From: an uncultured Brachyspira sp.
GTDB taxonomy: Bacteria > Spirochaetota > Brachyspiria > Brachyspirales > Brachyspiraceae
DNA: 63,853 nucleotides
Direction: 5' to 3'
Assembly (NCBI RefSeq): GCF_944388875.1
Contig: NZ_CALXKQ010000017.1
Location: 1 to 63,853 of the forward strand
The notes beneath the pieces were generated by a model that was not told where the DNA came from, did no database searches, and saw nothing but the letters and a program-made list of their open reading frames with translations. The position numbers were made by a program, and so were the translations under genes. Below are positions 1-8,885 of the stretch, one piece after another. Positions within the stretch are counted from its first letter, which is position 1. Each line of letters opens with the position of its first letter.

Positions 1-194
1 ACATCAAGAACAGATTCTTTTAAATTAATATTTTCAGGCAGATTATGAGGATTAATAATCTCCAAATCATGAACTTCATCAAATTTTGAATCTCTAAGTA
101 CACAGTTTACTATATTTTCTAATATATCTTCATTACCAAGAGAGCCTAAAAGATAACGCACAAAATAATCGTTCATTCTGTTAATATTTCTCAT
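1..194 (-). CDS. Rpn-family PD-(D/E)XK nuclease / putative transposase, N-terminal fragment (runs off window)
   Basis: The reverse strand opens with ATG at 194 and stays open to the window edge (64 codons seen). The start, MRNINRMNDYFVRYLLGS, followed by a segment ending in NPHNLPEN, is the usual opening of Rpn (recombination-promoting nuclease, PDDEXK_2) proteins, which are multicopy in Brachyspira. The catalytic D-ExK region lies outside the window, so neither activity nor intactness can be judged. The assignment rests on N-terminal similarity recalled from the family. Confidence 0.6.
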   Translation of the reverse strand, partial: MRNINRMNDYFVRYLLGSLGNEDILENIVNCVLRDSKFDEVHDLEIINPHNLPENINLKESVLD

Positions 195-272
195 ACAAAA
201 ATTATAACAAAAAGAAAATAAAAGTAAATGTTTTCTTAAATTGCATGTATCATACTCTATAAAATAAAATTA

Positions 273-857
273 TTACTTATTTTTTTTATTATCATTATCC
301 CTAAGGTATTTACTAATTCTCAATGCTATAAATGATATTATACCGCCAGAAAAGAAAGCTAATAATTCTAGTACGCTCTCTATACTTCCACCCATATTAA
401 AAATAGCCATGTTTCCATGTATTTTATAAATAATAGCCAAACTCATTATAAGAATTACAGCAAATGTAATAATATAAAATTTATAAGAGTAATTTTTAAA
501 AAAAAGCATATCCGCCAAAATGCCTATGACAGCACATCCTATAAAAAATATTATTACCAATCTAATAAATAAATCTTCTGAATCCTTTTTAAAATCTACA
601 TTAGGATGCTCCCTATAATCTCTCCATCGGTGGCTTCGGCGAATTTCTTTAGTTTCTATATCACTATCAAAATCATAACTATTTTCTAAAATAATATTAT
701 TATCACTTAGTATATAGTTTCCATTATAAATGTTGTTTTCTTCATCATTACTTTCTTCTATTATTATATTTGTTATATTAGAATAATATTTTGTCATTTC
801 ATTATAAAATATAATAGAAAGAGTAATTAATATAACTGCTAATACACTAATTTTCAT
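273..857 (-). CDS. Small membrane protein of unknown function, 194 aa
   Basis: Not recognised as a family. A hydrophobic N-terminus (residues about 1-19) acts as signal anchor. It is followed by an acidic Asn-rich stretch of roughly 70 residues that should be extracytoplasmic, then three membrane segments at about 92-116, 125-147 and 160-182, and a short charged C-terminus. An AAGG ribosome binding site sits 9 nt before the ATG. It is transcribed alone, towards the Rpn fragment. Nothing in the sequence points to an enzyme activity. Confidence 0.6.
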   Translation of the reverse strand: MKISVLAVILITLSIIFYNEMTKYYSNITNIIIEESNDEENNIYNGNYILSDNNIILENSYDFDSDIETKEIRRSHRWRDYREHPNVDFKKDSEDLFIRLVIIFFIGCAVIGILADMLFFKNYSYKFYIITFAVILIMSLAIIYKIHGNMAIFNMGGSIESVLELLAFFSGGIISFIALRISKYLRDNDNKKNK

Positions 858-1008
858 AATCCAACCTTCTTAATAATTATTAACTTATAATAAATTTAAA
901 TAATTTTTATTTCAAGCAAATTTACTATACCCACACCCTCTATCTTTTTTACCTTATTCTAAATTGTTACTTTCCTATTTTTTAATGCTTAATTAACATC
1001 TATTAGTA

Positions 1009-1165
1009 CCCACCCAAAGTGTTATTTAAATTTTCAGTCTAATTTACGCACGCAGAACAAAGCTAAAAAATAAAACTATTTTAATAATTCTAATTTAATT
1101 ATTTTTTTATTAATCAGTTTACCGTGCGTTGAATAAATTGCAGGCTTAATAAACACTTGGGTGGG
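1009..1165. repeat. Nested imperfect palindrome, candidate MITE-like or dispersed hairpin element
   Basis: The 456-bp gap between 857 and 1314 has no convincing gene. It contains outer arms CCCACCCAAAGTGTTATT (1009-1026) and the inverse AATAAACACTTGGGTGGG (1148-1165), which pair except for one extra A. Inner arms ACGCACG (1046-1052) and CGTGCGT (1123-1129) are placed symmetrically, with 19 and 18 nt between outer and inner arms. The C- and G-rich arms contrast with the AT-rich surroundings. It could be a mobile miniature element, a terminator-like structure or a protein-binding site; mobility is inferred only. Confidence 0.5.
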
Positions 1166-1313
1166 CGTTAAAAAATATAAGTTAAACTTGTAAAATAAGT
1201 ACAATATTTATACCCAAGATAAATGGTAATAAAATATCAATTTTTTACAAAGAATATTGCAAAAAAAACGTAATTATAGCATACTATCAGCAATATTTTA
1301 AAGGATTTTATTT

Positions 1314-1979
1314 ATGAATAATATAAATAATATAATAATAGAAGAGTTAAAATTTGATGATAAAGGCTTAATACCTGCTGTGATTATCGATTATTACACT
1401 AAAGAAGTTTTAACATTAGCATATATGAACAAAGAAAGTTTAAAAATAAGTATAGAAGAAGGGAAAACCTGTTTCTACAGCAGAAGCAGACAGAAACTTT
1501 GGAGAAAAGGTGAAACTTCAGAAAATTATCAGTATATACAATGTATAAAAAGCGACTGCGATAATGATGCCTTAGTTGTAGAGGTAATTAAGGATGGACC
1601 TGCATGTCATACAGGATCAGAATCATGCTTTATGAATGAAGTTTATTCTAAAGAAGATTATAAAGACTTTTCTATAGATAAACTCTATGAACTTATAAAA
1701 GGAAGAAAAATTAATCAAACAGAAGGCTCTTATACAACATATCTGTTTAAAAGCGGCATAGATAAAATACTGAAAAAAGTAGGAGAAGAATGCACCGAAG
1801 TTATAATAGGTGCAAAAAATGACAGCAAAAAAGAAACGATATATGAACTATCTGATCTGCTTTATCATAGTTTAGTGCTTATGGTTGAAAAAGGAATAAG
1901 CATTAATGATATAAAAAATGAACTTGCTGGCAGGGCTGTAATAGACAAAAAAGAAAAACAAAAAAGCATGAAAGAGTAA
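1314..1979 (+). CDS. hisIE: Bifunctional phosphoribosyl-AMP cyclohydrolase / phosphoribosyl-ATP pyrophosphatase
   Basis: This carries steps 2 and 3 of histidine biosynthesis in the cytosol. The N-terminal HisI domain (about residues 8-108) shows the Zn/Mg-binding pattern SDCDNDALVVEV followed by GPACHTGSESCF. The C-terminal HisE domain (about 120-205) shows KKVGEECTEVIIGAK and ELSDLLYHSLVLM. The length of 221 aa is normal for the fused enzyme. AAAGGA lies 8 nt before the ATG. No other intact his gene is adjacent; the only his-like gene in the window is the degenerate HisC homologue at 53421. A possible promoter is TTGCAA at 1258, N17, CATACT. Confidence 0.93.
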   Translation: MNNINNIIIEELKFDDKGLIPAVIIDYYTKEVLTLAYMNKESLKISIEEGKTCFYSRSRQKLWRKGETSENYQYIQCIKSDCDNDALVVEVIKDGPACHTGSESCFMNEVYSKEDYKDFSIDKLYELIKGRKINQTEGSYTTYLFKSGIDKILKKVGEECTEVIIGAKNDSKKETIYELSDLLYHSLVLMVEKGISINDIKNELAGRAVIDKKEKQKSMKE

Positions 1980-2129
1980 TGTTTAAGGATTTTAGCCTAA
2001 AAACATATAATAGCATACAGATGCATAACATTTTTTTTACAAAAAAGTAAAATTTTTATATAAAAAATATTGCAATATTTTCATAATGATTTATTATATA
2101 AATAATAAGTTATTTTATGGAAATATCAC

Positions 2130-2666
2130 ATGAAAAAAATATCTATCATACTAATTATATCATTCTTATTATTAATTTCATGCACTAAAGATTTCGGTGT
2201 AAAAGTAACGAAACCTGGTGCTGATTTAATACTTTCTAAAATGCAAAGCGGTAAATGGTCTGGAGCTACAGCAAGCGGCAATAATCTTAATATCTCTTCA
2301 GGTGGTCTAGTTGGAAATTATACTTTTGATGAACCTGTACTAGGTATAGGAGCGGTATATAAAGACAGCAATGGAAATTATATAATGGCTACCCCAGTAG
2401 GGGATACTCTCTATGCTATAAAAATGAATGCAGAGGCAAAAGCTGCTGTTGATACTATATTGGATATACTTGATGATGCAGGCGGAGAAGCAGTTGTTGG
2501 AAACTTAATAAGTGCTGTTATAGATAATGGTGCTGACAAAATAGATTTAAGCAATTCAGATAAAATACTTGCAGGTACTAATTTAACTCCTGATAAAGCA
2601 GCAGAAGTTGAAGCTATATTAAAAGCTTCTGCTAATGGTTTTAGCAGCGGTGAAGCTATAAAATAA
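2130..2666 (+). CDS. Small lipoprotein of unknown function, first gene of envelope cluster
   Basis: The N-terminus is a lipoprotein signal: charged MKK, a hydrophobic core, and lipobox LLISC with Cys at residue 18. The mature part is small, Gly/Ala/Asp-rich and has no recognised domain. It contains a possible beta-rich segment (residues 40-85) and an Ala-rich helical C-terminus. It begins a run of seven co-directional genes with gaps of only 6-22 nt, all with export signals, so it is probably co-transcribed with the barrel proteins that follow. A role as an accessory or assembly partner of those proteins is inferred from position only. Confidence 0.65.
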   Translation: MKKISIILIISFLLLISCTKDFGVKVTKPGADLILSKMQSGKWSGATASGNNLNISSGGLVGNYTFDEPVLGIGAVYKDSNGNYIMATPVGDTLYAIKMNAEAKAAVDTILDILDDAGGEAVVGNLISAVIDNGADKIDLSNSDKILAGTNLTPDKAAEVEAILKASANGFSSGEAIK

Positions 2667-2683
2667 TAATCAGAGTTCTCATT

Positions 2684-3592
2684 ATGAAAAAATATTTAAT
2701 ATTATTAATCATTCTATTCAATAGTTTTTCTTTATTTGCTAAAGGACTTCCTTTATCTACTGAGGTAACAGGAGAGGATTACAGCTGGATAAAGGGAAGA
2801 CAAATGATAAGTGTTAATCTTAATCCGGGCGGAGCAATATATTTCCCATTATTGTTCAATACTGCAGCAAACAATGCTGTAAATATAGCAGGATTAATTG
2901 GAACAGATTTCGGCGATGTGGCTAAATATTTTGATTATGCAGATGTAAAAGGTTCTGCTTGGTATATACCTGCCATTTCTTATTCTATATTTGTACATAA
3001 TCAAATAGCTATGGAGGCTGGAATAGGGGTTTACTCAAGCACTTATGATTTGAATATATCAAAAGAAAATGCAGGAAAATTATTAGAAGCATTAGGACAG
3101 GGAAATTATTCCAGTGTAGTAGGAACCGATACAAAGTTTAATGCCTCATTTGTATTTATGCCTGTTACATTCGGCGTAAAATTCTACGGACCTAAAAGAC
3201 AATTCTATAATGCATTCCGTTTCGGCTTAGATGCTTTCTTTTATACAGTTTCTACAGAAAATGGATTAACTGGTATAAAAACAGAACATACAGTTTATGA
3301 TGCCGCTTTATATGTTTCTTATGAAATAGGATGGAATATAGAATTATTCCCTACAAGAGAATGGAGAGTAAAACCTACTATAGATATAGCATTACTTGAA
3401 ATAGGGTATTATGTAAGACCTTGGGCTGAAAATGTATATAATACTGTAACTGGAGGAACTACTTCATTAACTGCTGGTTTCTCAGCATTTAATATTCCTG
3501 CTTGGAACAGTTTTCCTAGTTGGGTGAGAAACTTCGCTGTAAATGTAAGATTTGCCTTATTCCCAAGAATAGGATTTAGTTTAAGATTTTAA
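2684..3592 (+). CDS. Predicted outer-membrane beta-barrel protein, 302 aa
   Basis: It starts with a cleavable signal peptide (about residues 1-19, ending SLFAKG). The mature protein alternates polar and aromatic residues as in beta strands and ends in RIGFSLRF; a terminal Phe preceded by alternating hydrophobics is the usual barrel-assembly signal. There are no long hydrophobic helices. It follows the lipoprotein by 17 nt and precedes a second barrel by 12 nt. Motifs of the form WNIELFPTREWRVKP...DIALLEIGY recur in the next gene (WNVRP...DISLLDIGY), so the two are paralogues. Confidence 0.7.
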   Translation: MKKYLILLIILFNSFSLFAKGLPLSTEVTGEDYSWIKGRQMISVNLNPGGAIYFPLLFNTAANNAVNIAGLIGTDFGDVAKYFDYADVKGSAWYIPAISYSIFVHNQIAMEAGIGVYSSTYDLNISKENAGKLLEALGQGNYSSVVGTDTKFNASFVFMPVTFGVKFYGPKRQFYNAFRFGLDAFFYTVSTENGLTGIKTEHTVYDAALYVSYEIGWNIELFPTREWRVKPTIDIALLEIGYYVRPWAENVYNTVTGGTTSLTAGFSAFNIPAWNSFPSWVRNFAVNVRFALFPRIGFSLRF

Positions 3593-3604
3593 TGGATTTG
3601 AAAT

Positions 3605-4306
3605 ATGAATACTAAAAAAATAATAATTTTTATATATTTGCTAGTTTTTACTTCTGCTTCTGCAGTACATGCTCAGGATTACTTAAAACATCATATAGCT
3701 GTAGACTTTGGTACTACTTTATTTTCTATGGGAACTATACCTATTATTACAGACTTAGTATTTAAACCTCAGGAAGGAGCAGGCGGAAAAGTTTATGACG
3801 GTAAATTCGGCATAAGATTATCATATAATTATACCTATCTTCCAAAACAGTCAATAGATGTAACATTAGGTTTCTATGCTTTTGATACACATTATGGTGA
3901 TTACGGCGATCCTAGTGTTGATAGTGCTACAGGAAATATTATAAGTTCTGCCTTTTTAGGAAGATTTTATAACGGCAGCACAATAGCAATACCAGCATCT
4001 ATAGGTGTTAGATTTTACTTTAATAAGAATGATAAAGCTAATGGATTTTTCTTATTGCCAAAAGTAGGTATGACTACATTTATAGTTAATGGTAAAGAAG
4101 TAAGAGATGACGGCAGTATTAAATATAAAAGAACTACTGTGTATGATTTTTATATTTCAGGAGAAATGGGTTTTAAAATAGATTTAGGCGGAGATTGGAA
4201 TGTACGCCCTTTCATAGATATATCATTGCTTGATATAGGTTATTCTTTTACTCCGGGCATAAGACTAATACCGCTTCCAAGATTGGCTATAGGTATATCT
4301 TTTTAA
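3605..4306 (+). CDS. Predicted outer-membrane beta-barrel protein, 233 aa, paralogue of the preceding gene
   Basis: A signal peptide (about 1-23, cleavage after VHA) precedes a beta-rich mature chain ending LPRLAIGISF, again with a terminal Phe. The sequence shares the C-terminal block GDWNVRPFIDISLLDIGYSF with the upstream 302-aa protein, showing common descent and probably tandem duplication with divergence. No enzymatic motif is visible. Location in the outer membrane is predicted from the signal peptide and C-terminal residue; the function is unknown. Confidence 0.7.
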   Translation: MNTKKIIIFIYLLVFTSASAVHAQDYLKHHIAVDFGTTLFSMGTIPIITDLVFKPQEGAGGKVYDGKFGIRLSYNYTYLPKQSIDVTLGFYAFDTHYGDYGDPSVDSATGNIISSAFLGRFYNGSTIAIPASIGVRFYFNKNDKANGFFLLPKVGMTTFIVNGKEVRDDGSIKYKRTTVYDFYISGEMGFKIDLGGDWNVRPFIDISLLDIGYSFTPGIRLIPLPRLAIGISF

Positions 4307-4327
4307 TAATTGTAGAAGGTTTTTGTC

Positions 4328-4993
4328 ATGAAAAGAATTTTATTGATATTAATAATAACTTGCTTTATGAGTTCATCTCTATTTCCATTGATTGAATCAT
4401 TTTATATAGCTCCTAAAATAATTTATAATTTTAATGATTCTGGTATATATAATTCTAAAAATCAAAGAGTTATGAATAATTATCTTGGTGCAGGAATTTC
4501 TGGAGGATTTGATTTTTATAGATATCAGAAGTCTGTACCTGTAAGAGTGGAATTAGAATATGCTTTCAAAGATGGTATGACTGGAAATTATCATCAAAAT
4601 AATATACTAAAGCAATCACAGCATACTATACTTGCTGCTGCTTATTACAGCTTTCATATTTATCATATAAAAAAGAGTGAATTAAAAGTATTGACAGCTG
4701 ATGAAATATACAGAAGAACGCCATTGATGTCATTATATTTAGGCATGCTTATAGGAGCTAAAATAAATGCTAATACTTATGACAGATGGTTTGAAGACGG
4801 AGGAAAGGTTAAAGCTACTGTAACTAAACCTGAAGCTACATTTACAATAGGTGCAGGCTTTGGACTTGATTTTTATGTTGCCAGCTTTCTTAATATAGAT
4901 GTAGGATACAGACTATTATATAGTTTAGACAAAGTTTTAGCACATGAATTTGTATTAGCAGCCAGATTCCCATTACCAGACCTTAGGAAATAA
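4328..4993 (+). CDS. Predicted outer-membrane barrel protein of a second paralogous pair, 221 aa
   Basis: The signal peptide (about 1-21) is followed by IESFYIAPKIIYNF and later by YRRTPLMSLYLGMLIGAK, a central Tyr-rich region and VDVGYRLLYS near the end. The same blocks occur in the 216-aa gene at 5291 (FSGVYIAPKF, YQRTPLMNIYIGLSIG, VDLGYRYIIG), so these are paralogues resembling OmpW/OprF-type small barrels. The C-terminus is charged (DLRK) rather than Phe. AGAAGG precedes the start. The function is unknown. Confidence 0.65.
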   Translation: MKRILLILIITCFMSSSLFPLIESFYIAPKIIYNFNDSGIYNSKNQRVMNNYLGAGISGGFDFYRYQKSVPVRVELEYAFKDGMTGNYHQNNILKQSQHTILAAAYYSFHIYHIKKSELKVLTADEIYRRTPLMSLYLGMLIGAKINANTYDRWFEDGGKVKATVTKPEATFTIGAGFGLDFYVASFLNIDVGYRLLYSLDKVLAHEFVLAARFPLPDLRK

Positions 4994-4999
4994 AATATT

Positions 5000-5278
5000 A
5001 TGAAAAGAAGAATTATTTTACTACTAATTATTTCTATATTTATTTTTACATCCTGTAAAACTGGTACTTTAGTTATAGTCCCTATACCTAATATAGAAAT
5101 ACCTATATATCCGCCTCAGACTAATTTAAGTTTGAATACTAACATATTTAATAATTATTATTTAGGATTAGGCGGCTTTAGCAGTTTTAATAGAAGTTTA
5201 TTTAATAATAGTACTGTTTTTTTTAATGGTACTACTAATAATAATTTATTTAAAAAGAATTTTGTTTACTTAAAATAA
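5000..5278 (+). CDS. Short lipoprotein, 92 aa
   Basis: The lipoprotein signal has lipobox FTSC with Cys at about residue 19. The mature part is only about 73 residues, Asn/Phe/Leu-rich, with a Pro/Ile stretch (VIVPIPNIEIPIYPP) just after the lipid anchor. There is no recognised domain. It lies 6 nt after one barrel gene and 12 nt before its paralogue, which suggests a partner to that pair. Its composition does not look like a fragment of a larger gene. Confidence 0.55.
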   Translation: MKRRIILLLIISIFIFTSCKTGTLVIVPIPNIEIPIYPPQTNLSLNTNIFNNYYLGLGGFSSFNRSLFNNSTVFFNGTTNNNLFKKNFVYLK

Positions 5279-5290
5279 AAGGGTTGTTAT

Positions 5291-5941
5291 ATGAAACGAT
5301 TAGTGATTGTATTATTATTTTTTATAGCTGCTTTTTCAAATAAAACTTTATTGTCAGCAACATTTTCAGGTGTTTATATAGCCCCTAAATTTAATTTTAA
5401 GCATGAAGCTTTAAAATCTACAAATATAGAAGAAACTATGAAAAAAGGTTCTGTTGTTTTTGATAAAAATAATTATTTAGGACTTGGTTTTGCCGTAGGT
5501 TATGATTTATTTAGAAAAACAAGATTGATTCCTCTTAGAATAGATTTAGAATATATGTTTCAGGGTATGGTTGCTGGGAAGGATAAAGGCTATTTTATGC
5601 AGGACATAATGGCAAGCATTTATTATGATATTAATGTATTTTTCCTAAAAAACAGCGAACTGGATACTGTTACATCAAAAGTGCTTTATCAAAGAACACC
5701 GCTTATGAATATATATATAGGGTTATCAATAGGAAACAGATTATTTCAAACTAGATATAATTATTCAGATATAGGAGATGCACTTATTACTAGAAGCTCC
5801 TTTGTATTTGGAATTAATGCTGGTTTGGTATATAATATTTTTGATTGGTTTGCTGTAGATTTGGGATACAGATATATAATAGGCTTTGGATTTAATAATG
5901 CCCATGAAGTTTTAATAGGAACTAGATTTACTATAAGATAA
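5291..5941 (+). CDS. Predicted outer-membrane barrel protein, paralogue of the gene at 4328
   Basis: The signal peptide covers about residues 1-22. The mature protein repeats the block order of the gene at 4328: VYIAPKF, NNYLGLGFAVGYDLF, RIDLEYMF, YQRTPLMNIYIGLSIG, VDLGYRYIIG, HEVLIGTRF. The length (216 versus 221 aa) and order of blocks indicate a duplication separated by the 92-aa lipoprotein gene. The C-terminus is TRFTIR. It is probably in the outer membrane, with unknown ligand or role. Confidence 0.65.
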   Translation: MKRLVIVLLFFIAAFSNKTLLSATFSGVYIAPKFNFKHEALKSTNIEETMKKGSVVFDKNNYLGLGFAVGYDLFRKTRLIPLRIDLEYMFQGMVAGKDKGYFMQDIMASIYYDINVFFLKNSELDTVTSKVLYQRTPLMNIYIGLSIGNRLFQTRYNYSDIGDALITRSSFVFGINAGLVYNIFDWFAVDLGYRYIIGFGFNNAHEVLIGTRFTIR

Positions 5942-5963
5942 TTAATTTAGAAGAAGTATAATT

Positions 5964-6545
5964 ATGAAAAATAATATATTAATATTGATTTCTATGCTAT
6001 TTTTTGCTGTATCATGTTCTACTGCAAGCCAGAATGTTATTATTGTGGCTTTCAGCAAACAGCAGCATGCAGTTATTTATAATGATAATAGCGAATACAA
6101 AGATATTCCTGAAAAAAACAACAACACTGCTGCAGTTAAAAAAACAGATAGCGGAAATACTATATTAATTACAGATAATGTAATAAATTTTGATTTCGAT
6201 TCATACGAATTAAAAGATGAATATAATGATGGAATAAACGAAATCTATTCATATTTAAATAATAATAAAAATGCCATACTAATAATAGAAGGTCATGCAG
6301 ACAGCATAGGAGACAGTAATTACAATATATACCTTTCTGAAAACAGAGCAAGAGCAATATTTGATGAATTAAGAGAAAAAGGAATAGAAAGAAGAAGACT
6401 TAGATACATAGGATACGGTTCTACACGTTCAGACCAAAACTATGATAAAAATAGAAAATGCCAATTTGTAGTAATCAATAGTGCTGATGAAGAGAAAGCA
6501 TACAAAGAAAAAAATGAAACTGATACTATTAAATTAAAAAAATAA
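5964..6545 (+). CDS. OmpA-family lipoprotein (peptidoglycan-binding C-terminal domain)
   Basis: The lipobox AVSC places the lipidated Cys at about residue 18. After a linker of about 50 residues there is an OmpA C-terminal domain (about 65-170). It shows NFDFDSYELKD at its start, IIEGHADSIGDSNYNIYLS in the middle, and LSENRARAIFDEL, where the Asp and Arg are the usual diaminopimelate contacts. This would tether the outer membrane to the cell wall. It closes the envelope cluster and fits as its structural anchor. Confidence 0.82.
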   Translation: MKNNILILISMLFFAVSCSTASQNVIIVAFSKQQHAVIYNDNSEYKDIPEKNNNTAAVKKTDSGNTILITDNVINFDFDSYELKDEYNDGINEIYSYLNNNKNAILIIEGHADSIGDSNYNIYLSENRARAIFDELREKGIERRRLRYIGYGSTRSDQNYDKNRKCQFVVINSADEEKAYKEKNETDTIKLKK

Positions 6546-6592
6546 AAATATATATTTTTTATAAGCTGTCAAACTTTATAAATAAATAATTT
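6540..6592. terminator. Weak AT-rich convergent terminator region
   Basis: Between the two converging stop codons there is an A5-TATATA-T-run palindrome (about 6543-6560). It may terminate transcription in either direction, but it lacks G/C pairs, so the call is weak. Confidence 0.3.
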
Positions 6593-8884
6593 TTAACAAT
6601 GAGTAAAAATTATATAATTTAATATATCTTCTATATTTCTTTGAAAATATTTTGTGCATATTAAATTATTTTCTTTATAAACTTCCATTTTATATCTATT
6701 TTCAGAAGATAATTGCTCTCCGTAAATTTTAATAGTTTTATCATCTACAGATATATGCACATATGGCTCTTCATAAGAGTATTGCCAAATATAATCCATT
6801 TTAATATTACTATTCAAATTTTGATTTTGAAAAAATAACAGCAGCAAATAAGATAAAAATTCAACATGATAAGAAGACATTTTTGAACGAGTTATAAGAT
6901 ACAATTTATCATTTTTATTTAAAATCCTTCTAAAATCATTCAAATTATAGTAATCATTTATTAATAATTCTCTCCAGTCTTCTACATTACTATTATTTAT
7001 TATTTTCAATAAAGAATTTTTTATATCGTTTAAAGATATATTATTTCCATTATAATATTTATATATTTCATCAAAGATATACTTTATTATAGGAATAAAA
7101 TCATCCTTTTTTAACATCCCTTTCCAATATCCCTTGCTCTTATTATAAAAATTATTTTCCCATTCTAACAATAAATAACATTTCCCTTTATATGTTAATA
7201 ATGCCCTTTCAAATAATCTTTCTTCTTCAATATCTTTATTAATACATTTATTATCATCCTTAGCATCGAAAATACATTCAGCTATATTTTTATATTTATC
7301 AAATAATTCAGTATCGTATTCTCTGCTGTCATTAACAGACTTAACAGACATATCAAGCAAAAATTTTATCTGATATTTACAAAATTCATTTTTTTCCATT
7401 TCTATTATTCTATTTTTCCATAATTCTTCATTTTCAGTAATAAGATATGCCTTAATTTTTTCTTCTTCTCTTTGATAAACATCAAAATATTTAATATCTG
7501 TATTTTTTATAAACTCTAAAATATTATCTGAATTTTTAATAAACTCATCAATAACCTTTATATCTCTAATATAATTATCTTTAGTACTATCTGTATTTTC
7601 TGTATAATTTACTATAACTCTCATAAACTCATTAAAGTTATATATAATAGTATTATCATCATCTAAAATTTTATCGCTATACTTTATTATATATCTGTAT
7701 AAAGCAGCAAAATTAATTCTATCCATAAAAGTAACATTGTTATTTAATATTTTACCAAGATTTTGAGAAATATCATATCGTCCATATTTATTATACTTAT
7801 CAAAAAAATCTTTCATCTTTACTAAGCAGTCTAAAAATACAGTTATTTCTTTTATACTTTCTTCGTTTATGACTTTTGAACAGTAATAATCTTCAAAATA
7901 TAGAACTTGTTCTTCTTTATTATTAAAATAGTCTTCTTTATTATCTTTATTATCCTTTGAATATATTTTCTCATAATATTCATTATAAAAAATGTTATGA
8001 AAAATATTCATTACTTTTTCATCAAATAGCTTCTCATCATCTTTACAATATGATAGAAAAAAATCAGACCAATCTGTGTCTATTTTCCTTGAAAAATACT
8101 CACGCAAATTAAAACATTTATCAACTATTTTATACTGTAATTGTACTCCATTTAGATATTGTTCCAATTTTGCCTTAAAATTTTCAAAAGCAGTTAATGG
8201 TATTCCTGTAGAATTCATCTTTATATAAATATCATCAGATAAACTCATACTCTTATCTTCTAAATCCAAAAATTGAAAAGATATAAGTTTGTCTTCATTT
8301 TTAATTAAATCATCAAAAATACATCCAATATCCTTAAAATCTTTAAATTGACTATGAATAACATCCATTGTATTAAGCATAGCTTTTATAGTAGGATCAT
8401 AATACCATAAATACATAAACCAATTTTTATTTTTTATAATATTAGAAATATTTTCACCATTATTAAAATCACTATATAAATCTTTATTTACTATAGCATT
8501 GCAAAAATCTAAAGAACTTGCTCTAACTTCATACTGAAGTTTAGACTTTAATATATCATTTTCTTTTAATGTAAATTTTTCTCTAAACTTTTCCATTTTA
8601 TCGCTTTTCTGTGCCAAATACCAATATAGTAAAAATAATGTAGTTATTCTCTGCTGTCCGTCTAATATAATATACTTATTATCTTTTTTTACTCCGTATA
8701 TAAAATCAAGCTCGCATTGTTTTTTATTTAATAATGCTTCTTTTAAATAACTAATAAAATTCTTTATTACATTTTCTTCTTTATCACCGCACATTCTTCC
8801 CTGAACATAATCTCTCTGCATCGCTGGTATTAAAATAATGAATTCATTTTCAATAATATCAATTAAACTTTTTAATTTACTCAT
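6593..8884 (-). CDS. DUF262 (GmrSD/ParB-like) protein, large partner lacking the HNH domain
   Basis: The DUF262 domain is at the N-terminus: IPAMQRDYVQGR (about residues 19-30) and ILDGQQRITTLFLLY (about 73-87), the DGQQR loop being the nucleotide-binding signature of the family. The remaining roughly 650 residues are helical and Asn/Lys-rich, with a C-terminal part containing DWRELLINDYYNL and RSKMSSYHVEFLSYLLL; no HNH (DUF1524) motif is visible. The ATG at 8884 is preferred over an upstream TTG at 8899 because GAGG lies 9 nt before it. That start is 1 nt after the partner's stop codon, implying coupled translation. DUF262 proteins are known in restriction of modified DNA (GmrSD, SspE, BrxU); activity here is inferred. 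Confidence 0.8.
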   Translation of the reverse strand: MSKLKSLIDIIENEFIILIPAMQRDYVQGRMCGDKEENVIKNFISYLKEALLNKKQCELDFIYGVKKDNKYIILDGQQRITTLFLLYWYLAQKSDKMEKFREKFTLKENDILKSKLQYEVRASSLDFCNAIVNKDLYSDFNNGENISNIIKNKNWFMYLWYYDPTIKAMLNTMDVIHSQFKDFKDIGCIFDDLIKNEDKLISFQFLDLEDKSMSLSDDIYIKMNSTGIPLTAFENFKAKLEQYLNGVQLQYKIVDKCFNLREYFSRKIDTDWSDFFLSYCKDDEKLFDEKVMNIFHNIFYNEYYEKIYSKDNKDNKEDYFNNKEEQVLYFEDYYCSKVINEESIKEITVFLDCLVKMKDFFDKYNKYGRYDISQNLGKILNNNVTFMDRINFAALYRYIIKYSDKILDDDNTIIYNFNEFMRVIVNYTENTDSTKDNYIRDIKVIDEFIKNSDNILEFIKNTDIKYFDVYQREEEKIKAYLITENEELWKNRIIEMEKNEFCKYQIKFLLDMSVKSVNDSREYDTELFDKYKNIAECIFDAKDDNKCINKDIEEERLFERALLTYKGKCYLLLEWENNFYNKSKGYWKGMLKKDDFIPIIKYIFDEIYKYYNGNNISLNDIKNSLLKIINNSNVEDWRELLINDYYNLNDFRRILNKNDKLYLITRSKMSSYHVEFLSYLLLLFFQNQNLNSNIKMDYIWQYSYEEPYVHISVDDKTIKIYGEQLSSENRYKMEVYKENNLICTKYFQRNIEDILNYIIFTHC

Positions 8885-8885
8885 A

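Noticed and set aside
6169-6357. 62-aa minus-strand ORF
   Set aside because: Shadow of the OmpA-domain gene in an antisense frame, with no promoter or ribosome binding site.
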